Assembly: GCA_902573705.1 (NCBI GenBank) | Contig: CACGKR010000007.1 | Location: forward strand, 1-37,234 | Direction of reading: 5' to 3' | Source of the DNA: an uncultured Pelagibacteraceae bacterium | GTDB taxonomy: Bacteria > Pseudomonadota > Alphaproteobacteria > Pelagibacterales > Pelagibacteraceae | DNA: 37,234 nucleotides | In this document: positions 19,396 to 29,366 of the stretch, piece after piece | Layout of the letters: the number at the start of each line of letters is the position of its first letter | Position numbering within the stretch: position 1 is the stretch's first letter | Program-made: the position numbers and the translations under genes | The notes under the pieces: generated by a model | What the model was told of the DNA's origin: nothing | Seen by the model: only the letters and a program-made list of their open reading frames with translations | Databases searched by the model: none

Positions 19396-20370
19396 CTAGT
19401 TTTTACTATCTTCATCTAATTTATATTTTTCTGTAGAAAATTGGCCACCCTCTTTCCACATATAGCAATATTTTTTTACTTCATCTTCAAAATTTCTAAG
19501 GCTAGGGATACCTAAATCTGAATTAGTTTTATATTTTCCAGATATGATATTATCATATTTAAGTAGCCTTAATTGATCTTGAGTAAGTAAGGGTTTTGGA
19601 AATAATTGAAAAAATTTTGCTGACAAATTTGCGATTGAGAAGGGCAACGGTAAAAGAATTCTTTTTTTATTTATTAATATCAATAAAATTTCAATAATCT
19701 CCTTAAAAGTAATTATTTTTGGACCAACACATTCCACGATTTTAGAAGAAATGTTTTTAGAAATCACATCATAAATTATGTCAGTCAAATCAGAACAATG
19801 GATGGGCATAAATTTTGTTTTACCTGAGTAATAAATCGGAAATAATGGAAGTCTGCTTAGTAGTGTCATAAAAGTAGTCGTAAAATTATCATCAACAGAA
19901 TATACCACTGATGGTCTTAATATTGTCGATAAAGGAAAATTTTTAATGATATTTACTTCACCTTTTATTTTGCTTTTCGCATAGTCAGAGTCAATTGCTT
20001 CATTAATTCCTAAAGCTGATAAATGTATAAAATGTTTTATTTTATATTCTTTACAAAGTTTAGCTAAAATAGATGGGAATAAAGCATGAATATTCTCAAA
20101 AGAACTACCTTTTTTTTCATATAAAATTCCTATTAAATTTATACAAATATCTGAATTTTCAAAAAGTTTTCTTATTTTTTTCTCATCAAAAATATTCGCC
20201 TCAACTATGTCTATATAACCAGGATTTGCTTGAGTTTTAATCATATAACTTTTTTGGTGAATATTCCTTGTTACGACAGTGACTTTGTAGTTATTTTTGG
20301 TAAGCTTTCTAATAAGATTTCTACCAATTTGACCACTCCCACCAAAAATTAGACAATTTTTTGCTTTCAT
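19396..20370 (-). CDS. NAD-dependent epimerase/dehydratase, complex I NDUFA9-like
   Basis: Start re-chosen at internal Met (MKAKNCLIFGGSGQIGRNLIRKL) because the track start at 20445 overlaps the divergent gene at 20387; GGSGQIG Rossmann motif. Confidence 0.82.
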   Translation of the reverse strand: MKAKNCLIFGGSGQIGRNLIRKLTKNNYKVTVVTRNIHQKSYMIKTQANPGYIDIVEANIFDEKKIRKLFENSDICINLIGILYEKKGSSFENIHALFPSILAKLCKEYKIKHFIHLSALGINEAIDSDYAKSKIKGEVNIIKNFPLSTILRPSVVYSVDDNFTTTFMTLLSRLPLFPIYYSGKTKFMPIHCSDLTDIIYDVISKNISSKIVECVGPKIITFKEIIEILLILINKKRILLPLPFSIANLSAKFFQLFPKPLLTQDQLRLLKYDNIISGKYKTNSDLGIPSLRNFEDEVKKYCYMWKEGGQFSTEKYKLDEDSKN

Positions 20371-20386
20371 ATATATATAATTAAAA

Positions 20387-20998
20387 ATGAATATTGATAT
20401 TAAACTCCACAAGAATGATCTACCAGAAGATTTGAACTTAGGCAATATATGTAGTTTTGATGGAGAATTTCTTGGTTTAAATGTTCGTAGAGATCCACTT
20501 TGTCTTATTCAAGTTTCTAGTGGAAATAATGATGCTCATATAGTTCAGCTTAATAGAAATACTTATGATGCTCCTAATTTAAAAAAATTACTCGGTGACA
20601 AAAGTATTAAAAAAATTTTTCATTACGCAAGAGCTGACATGGCCCATATCAGACATTATCTAAAAATAGATATTGAAAATGTTTTGGATACTAAAATTGC
20701 CTCGAAACTGGCAAGATCATATTCAGACAATCATTCTTTAAAAACACTTATAAAAGAATTTGTTAATATTGATATAAGCAAACAATCTCAAAGTTCTGAT
20801 TTTGGTGGTGACTTGACACAAGCACAACTGAAGTATTGTGCAAATGATGTTATTTTCCTTCACAAAATCCATGAGGAGCTTCACAAAATTCTCATAAGAG
20901 AAAATAGAATAAATTTATATAATGATTGTTTAAAGTTTTTAAGAACTAGGGTTGATCTTGATTTAGCTCTGTTCAGAGATGATATTTGGTCACATTAA
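20387..20998 (+). CDS. rnd: RNase D-like 3'-5' exonuclease (DEDD)
   Basis: 203 aa; SFDGEFLGL, HYARADMAHIRHYL, LTQAQLKYCANDVIFLHKIH. Confidence 0.85.
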   Translation: MNIDIKLHKNDLPEDLNLGNICSFDGEFLGLNVRRDPLCLIQVSSGNNDAHIVQLNRNTYDAPNLKKLLGDKSIKKIFHYARADMAHIRHYLKIDIENVLDTKIASKLARSYSDNHSLKTLIKEFVNIDISKQSQSSDFGGDLTQAQLKYCANDVIFLHKIHEELHKILIRENRINLYNDCLKFLRTRVDLDLALFRDDIWSH

Positions 20999-21000
20999 AA

Positions 21001-21966
21001 ATGAAAAATAAAATAAATGAAATTGGAAAAGAAGTAGTAGATTTGCAGATTAGGGCTTTAAAAAAACTTAAAAGTTCTATAAACAAGTCTTTTGATGATG
21101 CCGTCAATGCAATCTTAAAATGTAAATCTAAAGTCATTATATGTGGGGTAGGAAAAAGTGGAATAATAGCTTCGAAAATTTCAGCTACATTGTCCTCTGT
21201 GGGTACTCCTTCTTTTCCAATTTCTGCATCTGATTGTTCTCATGGAGACCTGGGAAGAATTACAAATAAAGATATACTTATATTAATAAGTTATTCTGGA
21301 AATACTGTAGAATTAAAAAATATCATCAGATATGCAAAATCAAATAAAATTCTTTTGATTGGTATTGTATCAAATAAAGACTCTAATTTATATAAGTCCT
21401 CAAATATTAAACTATTTATACCTGAAGTATTAGAGTCTGGAGATGGTATAGTTCCTACATCAAGCACTACTACTCAATTATCTTTTGGTGATGCTCTTTC
21501 AATTGCTTTAATGAAGAAAAAGAAATTTGGTAAACTAGATTTTAAAAAATTTCATCCATCAGGAAATTTAAGTGTAAAATTAAAAACTGCTGGAGATTTA
21601 ATGTTGGTTAAAAAAAAAGTACCGTTTGTTTATGAAAGTCAAGTTATGAAAGAAGTGTTAAAGACCCTCAATTCAAAAGGTCTGGGTTTTATTGTTGCTA
21701 TAAACAACCAGGGCCTTACAACTGGAGTCTTTACAGATGGAGATCTAAAAAGATTAATTCAAAAAAAACGTAAAATTGATAATTTAAAAATTAAATCTTT
21801 CATAACAAAAAACCCATTTTGTGTAGAAGAAAATATTCTTGCTACAGATGTTTTGAAGCAAATGAATAAGAAACAAATTACAAATGTTTGTGTCTTTAAA
21901 AAAGGAAATAAAAGAAAAACCGTTGGTGTAATACATATTCATGATCTTATTAAAAATTTAAAATAA
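21001..21966 (+). CDS. kdsD: Arabinose-5-phosphate isomerase (KpsF/GutQ family)
   Basis: SIS domain (CGVGKSGIIASKISATLSSVGTPS, SYSGNTVEL, PTSSTTTQLSFGDAL) plus two CBS domains; ATG at 21001 preferred over 20986. Confidence 0.94.
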   Translation: MKNKINEIGKEVVDLQIRALKKLKSSINKSFDDAVNAILKCKSKVIICGVGKSGIIASKISATLSSVGTPSFPISASDCSHGDLGRITNKDILILISYSGNTVELKNIIRYAKSNKILLIGIVSNKDSNLYKSSNIKLFIPEVLESGDGIVPTSSTTTQLSFGDALSIALMKKKKFGKLDFKKFHPSGNLSVKLKTAGDLMLVKKKVPFVYESQVMKEVLKTLNSKGLGFIVAINNQGLTTGVFTDGDLKRLIQKKRKIDNLKIKSFITKNPFCVEENILATDVLKQMNKKQITNVCVFKKGNKRKTVGVIHIHDLIKNLK

Positions 21967-21969
21967 TTG

Positions 21970-22548
21970 ATGAAAAGGTTTATTCAATTATTCATTTTTC
22001 TTATATTAATTTTAATATCTATTTTATTTTACTTTAATTTCTTAAAAACAAAAAAAACTTCAGACTTAGAAAACATCGAGTTAAAAGAGAGTTCCACTAC
22101 ATTAGAGAGTGATAACAACTTAATCAAAAATCTTGAATATGGTGTCACTTTTGATAACAACACTAAATATACTATTAATGCTGAATTAAGTGAGTTGAGA
22201 TACGAAGACGATATTGAAATTGTCGAAATGCAATTTGTAACAGCTATATTTAATGATAAAGAGGGTATTCCACTTATTATTACTTCAAAAAATGCTATTT
22301 ATAACAATTCAAATTATAACACTGAATTTTTCAATAGTGTTAAAGTAATTTATCTTAGTAATGTACTCTTGTCAGAAAAATTAGATATAAATTTTAATGA
22401 AAATATTATTAAAATATATAAAAATGTTGTATACGAAGGATTACAAGGCACGATCAATGCTGATAATGTCAAAATAAACTTAATTACAAAAAATATGGAA
22501 ATTTTCATGCAAGATAGTGATAAAAAAATTGAAGTTTTATCTAAATAA
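21970..22548 (+). CDS. lptC: LPS export periplasmic protein LptC
   Basis: N-terminal TM then OstA/LptC-like beta domain; directly upstream of lptB. Confidence 0.82.
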   Translation: MKRFIQLFIFLILILISILFYFNFLKTKKTSDLENIELKESSTTLESDNNLIKNLEYGVTFDNNTKYTINAELSELRYEDDIEIVEMQFVTAIFNDKEGIPLIITSKNAIYNNSNYNTEFFNSVKVIYLSNVLLSEKLDINFNENIIKIYKNVVYEGLQGTINADNVKINLITKNMEIFMQDSDKKIEVLSK

Positions 22549-22556
22549 AAAAAAAT

Positions 22557-23333
22557 ATGTCGAATATTAAAAAATTTAGGATTAAATCATTTAAAGAAAA
22601 TAGATCAATTTTAAAACTTGATAAGATTTCTCTTAAATTTGGAAGAAAAACAATTTTAGATAATTTAAATTTAAGATTAAATAATGGACAAATATTAGGA
22701 TTGTTAGGACCTAATGGAGTAGGTAAATCAACTATATTTAATCTGATTACCGGTTTGCTTTCACCTGATTTTGGTAAAATTTTAATTAACACTGAAATTG
22801 TGAATGATTATCCAATTTATCAAAGAACACTAAAATTCAAGATAGGTTTTGTACCACAGCATGGAGGTTTTTTTCATGACTTAACAGTCTATGAAAATTT
22901 AAAAGCTATAGCAGAAATAACTATAGAAAATCAAAGTTATAGGGGAGAAAAAATTGACTCATTAATCTCAAAATTTGAACTTGATCCTGTAAGAGATATT
23001 AAGGCAGATTTTCTATCAGGAGGCCAGAAAAAAAAATTAGTTATTGCAATTGCATTAATATCTGATCCAAAGATTCTTTTACTTGATGAACCTTTTGCTG
23101 CTCTAGATGTAATGACAATAAAAACTCTTCAAGAAATAATAGTTAATCTTCAAAGTATTAATAATATATCTGTTATTTTATGTGATCACCAGGCCAGAGA
23201 TTTATTGGCATGTGTTGATACAGCTGCAATAATTCATAATGGAAAAGTTATTGCTGATGGAACTCCAACTAATTTAATTAAAAATATAGACGCCCAAAAC
23301 GTTTATTTTGGTGAGTCTTTTAAAATTAGTTAA
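22557..23333 (+). CDS. lptB: LPS export ABC transporter ATPase LptB
   Basis: 258 aa; LGPNGVGKST Walker A, LSGGQKKKLVIAIAL signature, LLLDEPFAALD. Confidence 0.93.
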   Translation: MSNIKKFRIKSFKENRSILKLDKISLKFGRKTILDNLNLRLNNGQILGLLGPNGVGKSTIFNLITGLLSPDFGKILINTEIVNDYPIYQRTLKFKIGFVPQHGGFFHDLTVYENLKAIAEITIENQSYRGEKIDSLISKFELDPVRDIKADFLSGGQKKKLVIAIALISDPKILLLDEPFAALDVMTIKTLQEIIVNLQSINNISVILCDHQARDLLACVDTAAIIHNGKVIADGTPTNLIKNIDAQNVYFGESFKIS

Positions 23334-23346
23334 TTAAAAAAAAGTA

Positions 23347-24672
23347 ATGAAAAATTTTGTAAGAATTTCTAAAACTATTCAGCCTTTTAATAAAAGCTTA
23401 ATAATAGAAGGAGATAAAAGTTTATCAATTCGTTGGGCCTTATTAGCGTCCCAAGCGTCTGGAAAATCAAAATCTTTAAATCTTTTAAAATCTGAAGATG
23501 TGATCCATACTTTACAATGCCTCAAGAGACTAGGTATAAAAGTGAGACAATTTAAAAATTTTTGTGAAATCACAGGAAATGGTCTAAATAACTTTAAATA
23601 TAAAAAAAATTTAGTTTTGAATGCTGGAAACTCAGGAACACTTGGAAGACTTTTAATTGGACTTTTAGTTCACTCAGGTAAAAGAATAAAAATTATAGGA
23701 GACAAAAGTTTGTCTAGAAGAGATTTTCAAAGAGTCACTAAACCTTTGTCTGACTTCGGAGCAACATTTAAAACTAATTCGGGAAAACTTCCAATTTATA
23801 TCAATGGCACAAATAAACCAAGACCAATATCTTTTTACGAAAATAGAGGCTCAGCTCAATGTAAAAGTAGCATAATGCTAGCAGCATTAAATACTAAAGG
23901 CATCACAAGGATTAAGGCAAAAAAATCCCGAGATCATACTGAACTATTATTTAAACATCTAAATTTACCAATAAAAATTATAAAAAAAAAAAAACTTGAC
24001 TATATCAAAATCAGTGGAGGCAAGAAAATTAAACCAATTAATTACAAAATTCCTTCAGACATAAGTTCTAGTGCATTTTTTATTATTTTAACAGCTCTAT
24101 CCAAAAATTCAAAAATAAATATTAAAAATGTAAATATTAATCCTACTAGAACAGGTGTATTAAAAATTTTAAAATTAATGGGTATCAAAATTAAAATCAA
24201 TAATGAAAGGATTTATAAAGGAGAAAAAATAGCAGACTTACATGTTAAAAGTACAAAAAAATTTAAACCAATTAATTGTCCAATTAAATTAAATAGTGAA
24301 GCAATCGATGAGTTTTTATTGATCTTCTTGGTTGCTGCAAAAGCAAGAGGAGTTTCATATTTCAAAAGATTGTCTGAACTTAACCAAAAAGAGAGTCCTA
24401 GGCTTTTGTGGGGATCAAAAATTTTGGATAAGATAGGAATTAAAAATAAAGTAACAAAAGACAGTATTAAAATTTATGGGAATCCTAAATTAGAAATAAA
24501 AAAAAAAATTATAATAAAAAATTTTTTAAAAGATCATAGAGTTTTTATGACAAGTGTTGTAGCCGCTTTAACTTTTGGGGGTAATTGGCAAATATTCGAT
24601 AAAATATCAATAAATACATCTTTTCCCTCATTTCTAAACAAAATTAGGCAACTAGGTGCTCAGATATACTAA
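23347..24672 (+). CDS. aroA: 3-phosphoshikimate 1-carboxyvinyltransferase (EPSP synthase)
   Basis: 441 aa; GDKSLSIRWALLAS, NAGNSGTLGRLLIGLL, SRDHTE, DHRVFMTSVVAALTFGG. Confidence 0.95.
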   Translation: MKNFVRISKTIQPFNKSLIIEGDKSLSIRWALLASQASGKSKSLNLLKSEDVIHTLQCLKRLGIKVRQFKNFCEITGNGLNNFKYKKNLVLNAGNSGTLGRLLIGLLVHSGKRIKIIGDKSLSRRDFQRVTKPLSDFGATFKTNSGKLPIYINGTNKPRPISFYENRGSAQCKSSIMLAALNTKGITRIKAKKSRDHTELLFKHLNLPIKIIKKKKLDYIKISGGKKIKPINYKIPSDISSSAFFIILTALSKNSKINIKNVNINPTRTGVLKILKLMGIKIKINNERIYKGEKIADLHVKSTKKFKPINCPIKLNSEAIDEFLLIFLVAAKARGVSYFKRLSELNQKESPRLLWGSKILDKIGIKNKVTKDSIKIYGNPKLEIKKKIIIKNFLKDHRVFMTSVVAALTFGGNWQIFDKISINTSFPSFLNKIRQLGAQIY

Positions 24673-24693
24673 AAATCCAGAAAGACACACTTT

Positions 24694-24724
24694 TTGTCAA
24701 TAAAAACGCTCAAAATTATATAAT
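24694..24724 (+). promoter_or_regulatory. Putative rpsA promoter (TTGTCA ... TATATAAT)
   Basis: TTGTCA at 24694-24699, then TATATA (17-nt spacer) or TATAAT (19-nt spacer); about 100-nt leader to rpsA. Confidence 0.5.
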
Positions 24725-24833
24725 GTTTATAAATATGTTATAAAATTTGAGATTCGATGTTGATTAAAAGGCTAAATTTAATTAAAAGTTCCAAGTTTTA
24801 CTAATTTAAAACAAAAAGGATTTAACTTTATTA

Positions 24834-26561
24834 ATGGAAATATTTAAAAGTCTTTCTACACCTGCCTCTAAAGAGTTCGAAAAACTATTGAACAGTCAAC
24901 TTTCTAAAATTAACATTGAAGAGGGAAAGATTATTGAGGGAAAAATAAATAAAATAACAGAAAAGTTTGTTTTTTTATTTGTAGAAGGTCTAAAAAGCGA
25001 ACCTGTTTTGGACATAAATGAATTAAAAAGTATGGGTCTGTCCGATAAAATAAAAGTCGGGGAAACAATATCGGTATTACTTGAAAAAATTGAAGATAAA
25101 AACGGAGAAGTATTAGTCTCTGCTAGCAAAGCTATGAAAATTAAAGGTTGGGATAAGCTTGTTGAGGCATACGAGAAAAATGAACCTATCATGGGAAAGA
25201 TTACATCAAAATGTAAAGGAGGATGTATTGTGGAACATATAGATACAGGCTCATTGATGTTTCTTCCTGGATCTCAAATTGATTCTAAGCCTTTAAAAGA
25301 TATCAGTCATTTAATGAATGAGCCTCAAAAATTTGCATTAATTAAATTAGATAAAGTGAGAGGAAATGCATGCGTATCTAGAAGAGAAATAATTTCATCT
25401 TATAAAAAAGAGGATAAAGCAAAAATTATCGAAAAATACAAAGTAGGAGATATTATTAAAGGTGCTGAAGTAAAAGGTTATAGCACTTTTGGATGTTTTT
25501 TTAATGTTAATGGTGAACTTGATGTATTAGTTCATTTACAAGAAATTTCATACTCAAGAGTTCATCATCCAGATGAAGTTTTTAATATTGGTGAGAAACA
25601 TGATCTTAAAGTTATCTCAGTTGATAAAGAAAAATTACAAGTTGGCTGTTCTGTAAAACAATTATCCCCAGATCCTTTTGAACATATTGAAAATTACGAA
25701 CTAAAAAAAATTTATAAAGCAAAAGTAGTTAAGATTATGGACTTTGGAGCTTTTTGTGAATTAGAGCCAGGCTTAACTACTTTACTTCACTCCAGTGAAC
25801 TTAGCTGGCTAAAGAAAAACGTTTCTGCAAAAAAAATGTTTAAGGTTGGACAGGAAATAGATTGCGTTATTACAGAAATTGATAAAGAAAAGCGAAGAGT
25901 AGCTATTTCCCACAAATTAACTCAAGAAAATCCTTTTGAAACATTTGAAAAAAAATATCCTGTAGGAAGTATAGTTGAAGGCGAGGTAGTAAACAAAAAT
26001 GAATACTCTCTTTTTTTAAGAGTTGATGATATGGATGTTGATGCATTTTTACATTGTAACGATCTGACCTATTTAAATAATGGCGAGGAAGAATTAACGA
26101 AATATAAGAAAGGAGATAAAATTAAAGTAAAAATTTTAGAGATTAAAGTTTCTGATCAAAAAGTTAGAGTAGGTTTGAGACAAACTCTAAAAGATCCTTT
26201 CGATTGGTTTAAAGATAAAAAAATAAATCAAACCATAACTGTCAAAATTATATCAACAGATAATAAAGGGTTGATAGTAAGACCAGAGGGTTGCGAGATG
26301 GATTTCAATATTAAAAAAACTCAAATTGCAATTAATGCAGCAGATGCAAGGCCAACTAGATTTACTGGGGGTGAAAGAATTGATTGTGCGATTGCAGAGC
26401 TTGATATGAATAAGAGAAAAGTTATTTTGAGTATTAAACTTTTAGAAGAAATAGAAAAAAAAGAGGCCTTAGAGAAATATGGAGCAGAGGGATCAGGCAA
26501 AAATTTACCATTCTCATCTTTATCTGAGGATTTAAAAAAGAAAGATAAAGAAAAAGATTAA
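24834..26561 (+). CDS. rpsA: 30S ribosomal protein S1
   Basis: 575 aa with multiple S1 repeats (GAFCELEPGLTTLLHSSELSW, VGQEIDCVITEIDKEKRRVAISHK). Confidence 0.96.
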   Translation: MEIFKSLSTPASKEFEKLLNSQLSKINIEEGKIIEGKINKITEKFVFLFVEGLKSEPVLDINELKSMGLSDKIKVGETISVLLEKIEDKNGEVLVSASKAMKIKGWDKLVEAYEKNEPIMGKITSKCKGGCIVEHIDTGSLMFLPGSQIDSKPLKDISHLMNEPQKFALIKLDKVRGNACVSRREIISSYKKEDKAKIIEKYKVGDIIKGAEVKGYSTFGCFFNVNGELDVLVHLQEISYSRVHHPDEVFNIGEKHDLKVISVDKEKLQVGCSVKQLSPDPFEHIENYELKKIYKAKVVKIMDFGAFCELEPGLTTLLHSSELSWLKKNVSAKKMFKVGQEIDCVITEIDKEKRRVAISHKLTQENPFETFEKKYPVGSIVEGEVVNKNEYSLFLRVDDMDVDAFLHCNDLTYLNNGEEELTKYKKGDKIKVKILEIKVSDQKVRVGLRQTLKDPFDWFKDKKINQTITVKIISTDNKGLIVRPEGCEMDFNIKKTQIAINAADARPTRFTGGERIDCAIAELDMNKRKVILSIKLLEEIEKKEALEKYGAEGSGKNLPFSSLSEDLKKKDKEKD

Positions 26562-26565
26562 TAAA

Positions 26566-26853
26566 TTGGCTATTGTAAAATCAAAGCTTTTAAAACAACT
26601 TTCAAAAAATTATCCCAATTTTCTTAAAAAAGACTTAGACAAATTCATCAACATTATTCTTAAAGAAATTAAGCAATCCATTAAAAGGAACGAAAGAGTT
26701 GAACTAAGAGGCTTTGGGGTTTTTTCTTCTAATACCCAAAAAGCGAGAATTTCAAGAAACCCAAAAACAGGAGAAAAAGTAAATACCCCTGAAAAAAAAA
26801 CAATTCACTTCAAAATGGCTAAAGATTTGTTTAAAAAATTAAATAATGAATAA
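26566..26853 (+). CDS. ihfB: Integration host factor beta-like DNA-binding protein
   Basis: 95 aa from TTG start; RVELRGFGVFSSNTQKARISRNPKTGEKV; immediately after rpsA. Confidence 0.9.
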   Translation: MAIVKSKLLKQLSKNYPNFLKKDLDKFINIILKEIKQSIKRNERVELRGFGVFSSNTQKARISRNPKTGEKVNTPEKKTIHFKMAKDLFKKLNNE

Positions 26854-27523
26854 AAAAAGGATTTTTGTTGCTTGTGATGTATCAAGTCAAAAAGAAATAT
26901 TAAATTTACTTTCCAAAATTCACAAGGAAATTTCAGGTATTAAAATTGGGCTTCAATATATTACTAAACATTCATCAAAAGATATTAGAGAACTAGCTAA
27001 GTTTAAAAAACCAATTTTTTATGATGGAAAGTTTTTTGACATTAAAAATACTTTAATTGAGTCTATAAGATCTTTAAAAGACCTTAAAGTAAATTTTGCG
27101 ACTGTTCATTTGTTAAATGGCTTAGAGTCTTTAAAATTAGCGAATTCAGTAGCTAAAAAAATTGGAGTAAAGCTTTTAGGTGTTTCTGTCTTAACAAGTT
27201 TTGATGATAAAGATTTGAGAGATCTGGGTTTTAAAAGTCAAGTAAAGGATCAAGTAAAAAGATTAATTAAAATTGCGATTAGAGCAAAATTATATGGAAT
27301 AATTTGTAGTCCAAATGAAATAAAAATGATTAAAAAGATAGCTCCTCAGCTTAAGTGCTTTACCCCAGGAATTAGACAAAATAAAAAAAAAAATGATCAA
27401 AAAAGAACGATGAATGCTAAAGAGGCTTTAAAAGCTGGGAGTGACTTTTTGATAATTGGACGACCAATAACAAAAGGTAATCCTAAAAAAAACATAAAAA
27501 AAATTTTATCCACTTTAAATTAA
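26846..27523 (+). CDS. pyrF: Orotidine 5'-phosphate decarboxylase
   Basis: 225 aa; DGKFFDIKNT matching the D-x-K-x-x-D-I-x-N-T active site, FTPGIR, IIGRPITK. Confidence 0.92.
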   Translation: MNKKRIFVACDVSSQKEILNLLSKIHKEISGIKIGLQYITKHSSKDIRELAKFKKPIFYDGKFFDIKNTLIESIRSLKDLKVNFATVHLLNGLESLKLANSVAKKIGVKLLGVSVLTSFDDKDLRDLGFKSQVKDQVKRLIKIAIRAKLYGIICSPNEIKMIKKIAPQLKCFTPGIRQNKKKNDQKRTMNAKEALKAGSDFLIIGRPITKGNPKKNIKKILSTLN

Positions 27524-28147
27524 ATGAAATCTAAAATTTGTGGAATATCTGACATCAAAACTTTAAAATATATTACCAGTCACTCATTTCCACCAAAATT
27601 TATTGGATTTATAGTAAATTATATAAAATCAAAACGATATGTAAGTCAAAAAAATTTAAATGAATTACTCAAAATTGATAAAAAAAATTCCTTTTATGTA
27701 GCAGTCCTAGTAAAGCCAGATAAAGATGATTTAGAAAAAATAAAAGATTTACCTTTTGATTATTATCAACTTTACGACTGTAATCCCTCAGAGGCCTTAT
27801 CTATTAAAAAATTATACAAGAAAAAAATAATAATAGCACTATCTATAGAAAAAGCTGATGATGTTAAAAAATATAAGCTATTTGAGAATATTGCAGATAT
27901 CTATTTATTTGATAGCAAAGGTTACGAAAAAAGTATGTCTTTCAAGCATACTTTGTTAAAAAATATTAAATTTGATAAAGAGGTAATGCTTGCTGGAGAT
28001 ATTAAAATAAATGATAATTTTGAAAATTTTAAAAAGATAGCTAATATTATTGATATCTCTGGGGGTCTAGAAACTGCTGGACTGAAAGATATTTCCAAAA
28101 TAGAACATTTCTTAAAAAAAATAAAAATTTTAAATAATGAAACTTAA
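27524..28147 (+). CDS. trpF: Phosphoribosylanthranilate isomerase
   Basis: 207 aa; KICGI N-terminus, KSKRYVS, LAGDIKINDN, DISGGLETAGLKD; upstream of trpB. Confidence 0.9.
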   Translation: MKSKICGISDIKTLKYITSHSFPPKFIGFIVNYIKSKRYVSQKNLNELLKIDKKNSFYVAVLVKPDKDDLEKIKDLPFDYYQLYDCNPSEALSIKKLYKKKIIIALSIEKADDVKKYKLFENIADIYLFDSKGYEKSMSFKHTLLKNIKFDKEVMLAGDIKINDNFENFKKIANIIDISGGLETAGLKDISKIEHFLKKIKILNNET

Positions 28148-29366
28148 AAAAAATATTCCTTTAATAGATCAACATGATAAGCATGGTTTTTGGGGTAAAA
28201 AATTTGGTGGAAGTTTTATTCCTGAAACATTAAAAAAACCAGTAGAAGACTTAACAAGAGAATTTAAAAAATTAAGAAAAAATAAAAAATTTATCAAAAA
28301 AAGAGATTATTATTTCAAAAATTATATAGGCTCACCTACATCCTTTATCAAACTAGAGCAGTTAACTAATGAATTAGGTGGAGCACAAATCTGGGCAAAA
28401 GTAGTTTCAGAAGCTAATGGAGGTGCCCATAAGATTTATAATGCAACAGTTCATGCATTAATTTGCAAGTCTATGGGGAAAAAATATATTGTTGGTGACA
28501 CGGGTGCAGGTTATGCAGGAAAAATGTTGAGCATGGCAGCTAAAAAATTTGGCCTTAAGTGTAAAATATTTATGGGAGCTAAAGATATAAAAAGGCAAAA
28601 ACCAAATTGCGATGCGATGAGAAGAAATGGTGCTGAAATTGTACCCGTATATTCTGGAAGTCAAACTTTAGTGGATGCAGTGAGTGAATGTATGCGATAT
28701 TGGGTTTCAAATTGTGATAATACACACATGTGTGTGGGCTCCACAGTAGGACCAAATATATTTGTAAAAATTTGTGGTTGGAGTACTGCTCAAATTTCAA
28801 GAGAATTAAAATTACAATTAAAAAAAGAATTTAAAAAGATTCCTAATAAGATAAAATTAATTAATTGCGTTGGTGGTGGAAGTTCTGCATATGGTTTTTG
28901 GAGTGAATTTATAGACTTTAATAAAAAACAAATTGAACTAATTGGCGTTGAAGCTGGTGGTCCTAAAAATTCCAAATTACATGCAGCACCTTTAAGCAGA
29001 AATGCTAAGATTGGAATTTTACATGGTGCAGCTTCTTATGTTTGTCAAAATAATGAAGGGCAAATCAAAAAAACAGAATCGATTAGTGCAGGATTAGATT
29101 ATCCAGGGGTGAGTCCAATTCATTGTTATTTAAAAGATACTAAAAGAGCGAGGTATACCTATGCAACTGATGAAAGTGCACTAGAAGCTTACAAAATAGT
29201 TACGCGGCTTGAAAAAATCAATCCAAGTTTAGAACCAAGTCATGCATTCGCAGAAGCAATTAGGATCGCACCAAGATTGAGTAAAGATACAATAATAATT
29301 GTCAACTCATGTGGAGATGCAAAAAAAGATAGGGATATTTTAAAAGAAAGATTGGAGAAAAATTAA
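28137..29366 (+). CDS. trpB: Tryptophan synthase beta chain
   Basis: 409 aa; GGAHKIYNA (PLP Lys), GDTGAGYAGKMLS, CVGGGSSAYG. Confidence 0.95.
   Translation: MKLKKNIPLIDQHDKHGFWGKKFGGSFIPETLKKPVEDLTREFKKLRKNKKFIKKRDYYFKNYIGSPTSFIKLEQLTNELGGAQIWAKVVSEANGGAHKIYNATVHALICKSMGKKYIVGDTGAGYAGKMLSMAAKKFGLKCKIFMGAKDIKRQKPNCDAMRRNGAEIVPVYSGSQTLVDAVSECMRYWVSNCDNTHMCVGSTVGPNIFVKICGWSTAQISRELKLQLKKEFKKIPNKIKLINCVGGGSSAYGFWSEFIDFNKKQIELIGVEAGGPKNSKLHAAPLSRNAKIGILHGAASYVCQNNEGQIKKTESISAGLDYPGVSPIHCYLKDTKRARYTYATDESALEAYKIVTRLEKINPSLEPSHAFAEAIRIAPRLSKDTIIIVNSCGDAKKDRDILKERLEKN

Noticed and set aside
28458-28975. Minus ORFs inside trpB
   Set aside because: Overlapping antisense frames of a strongly conserved gene.
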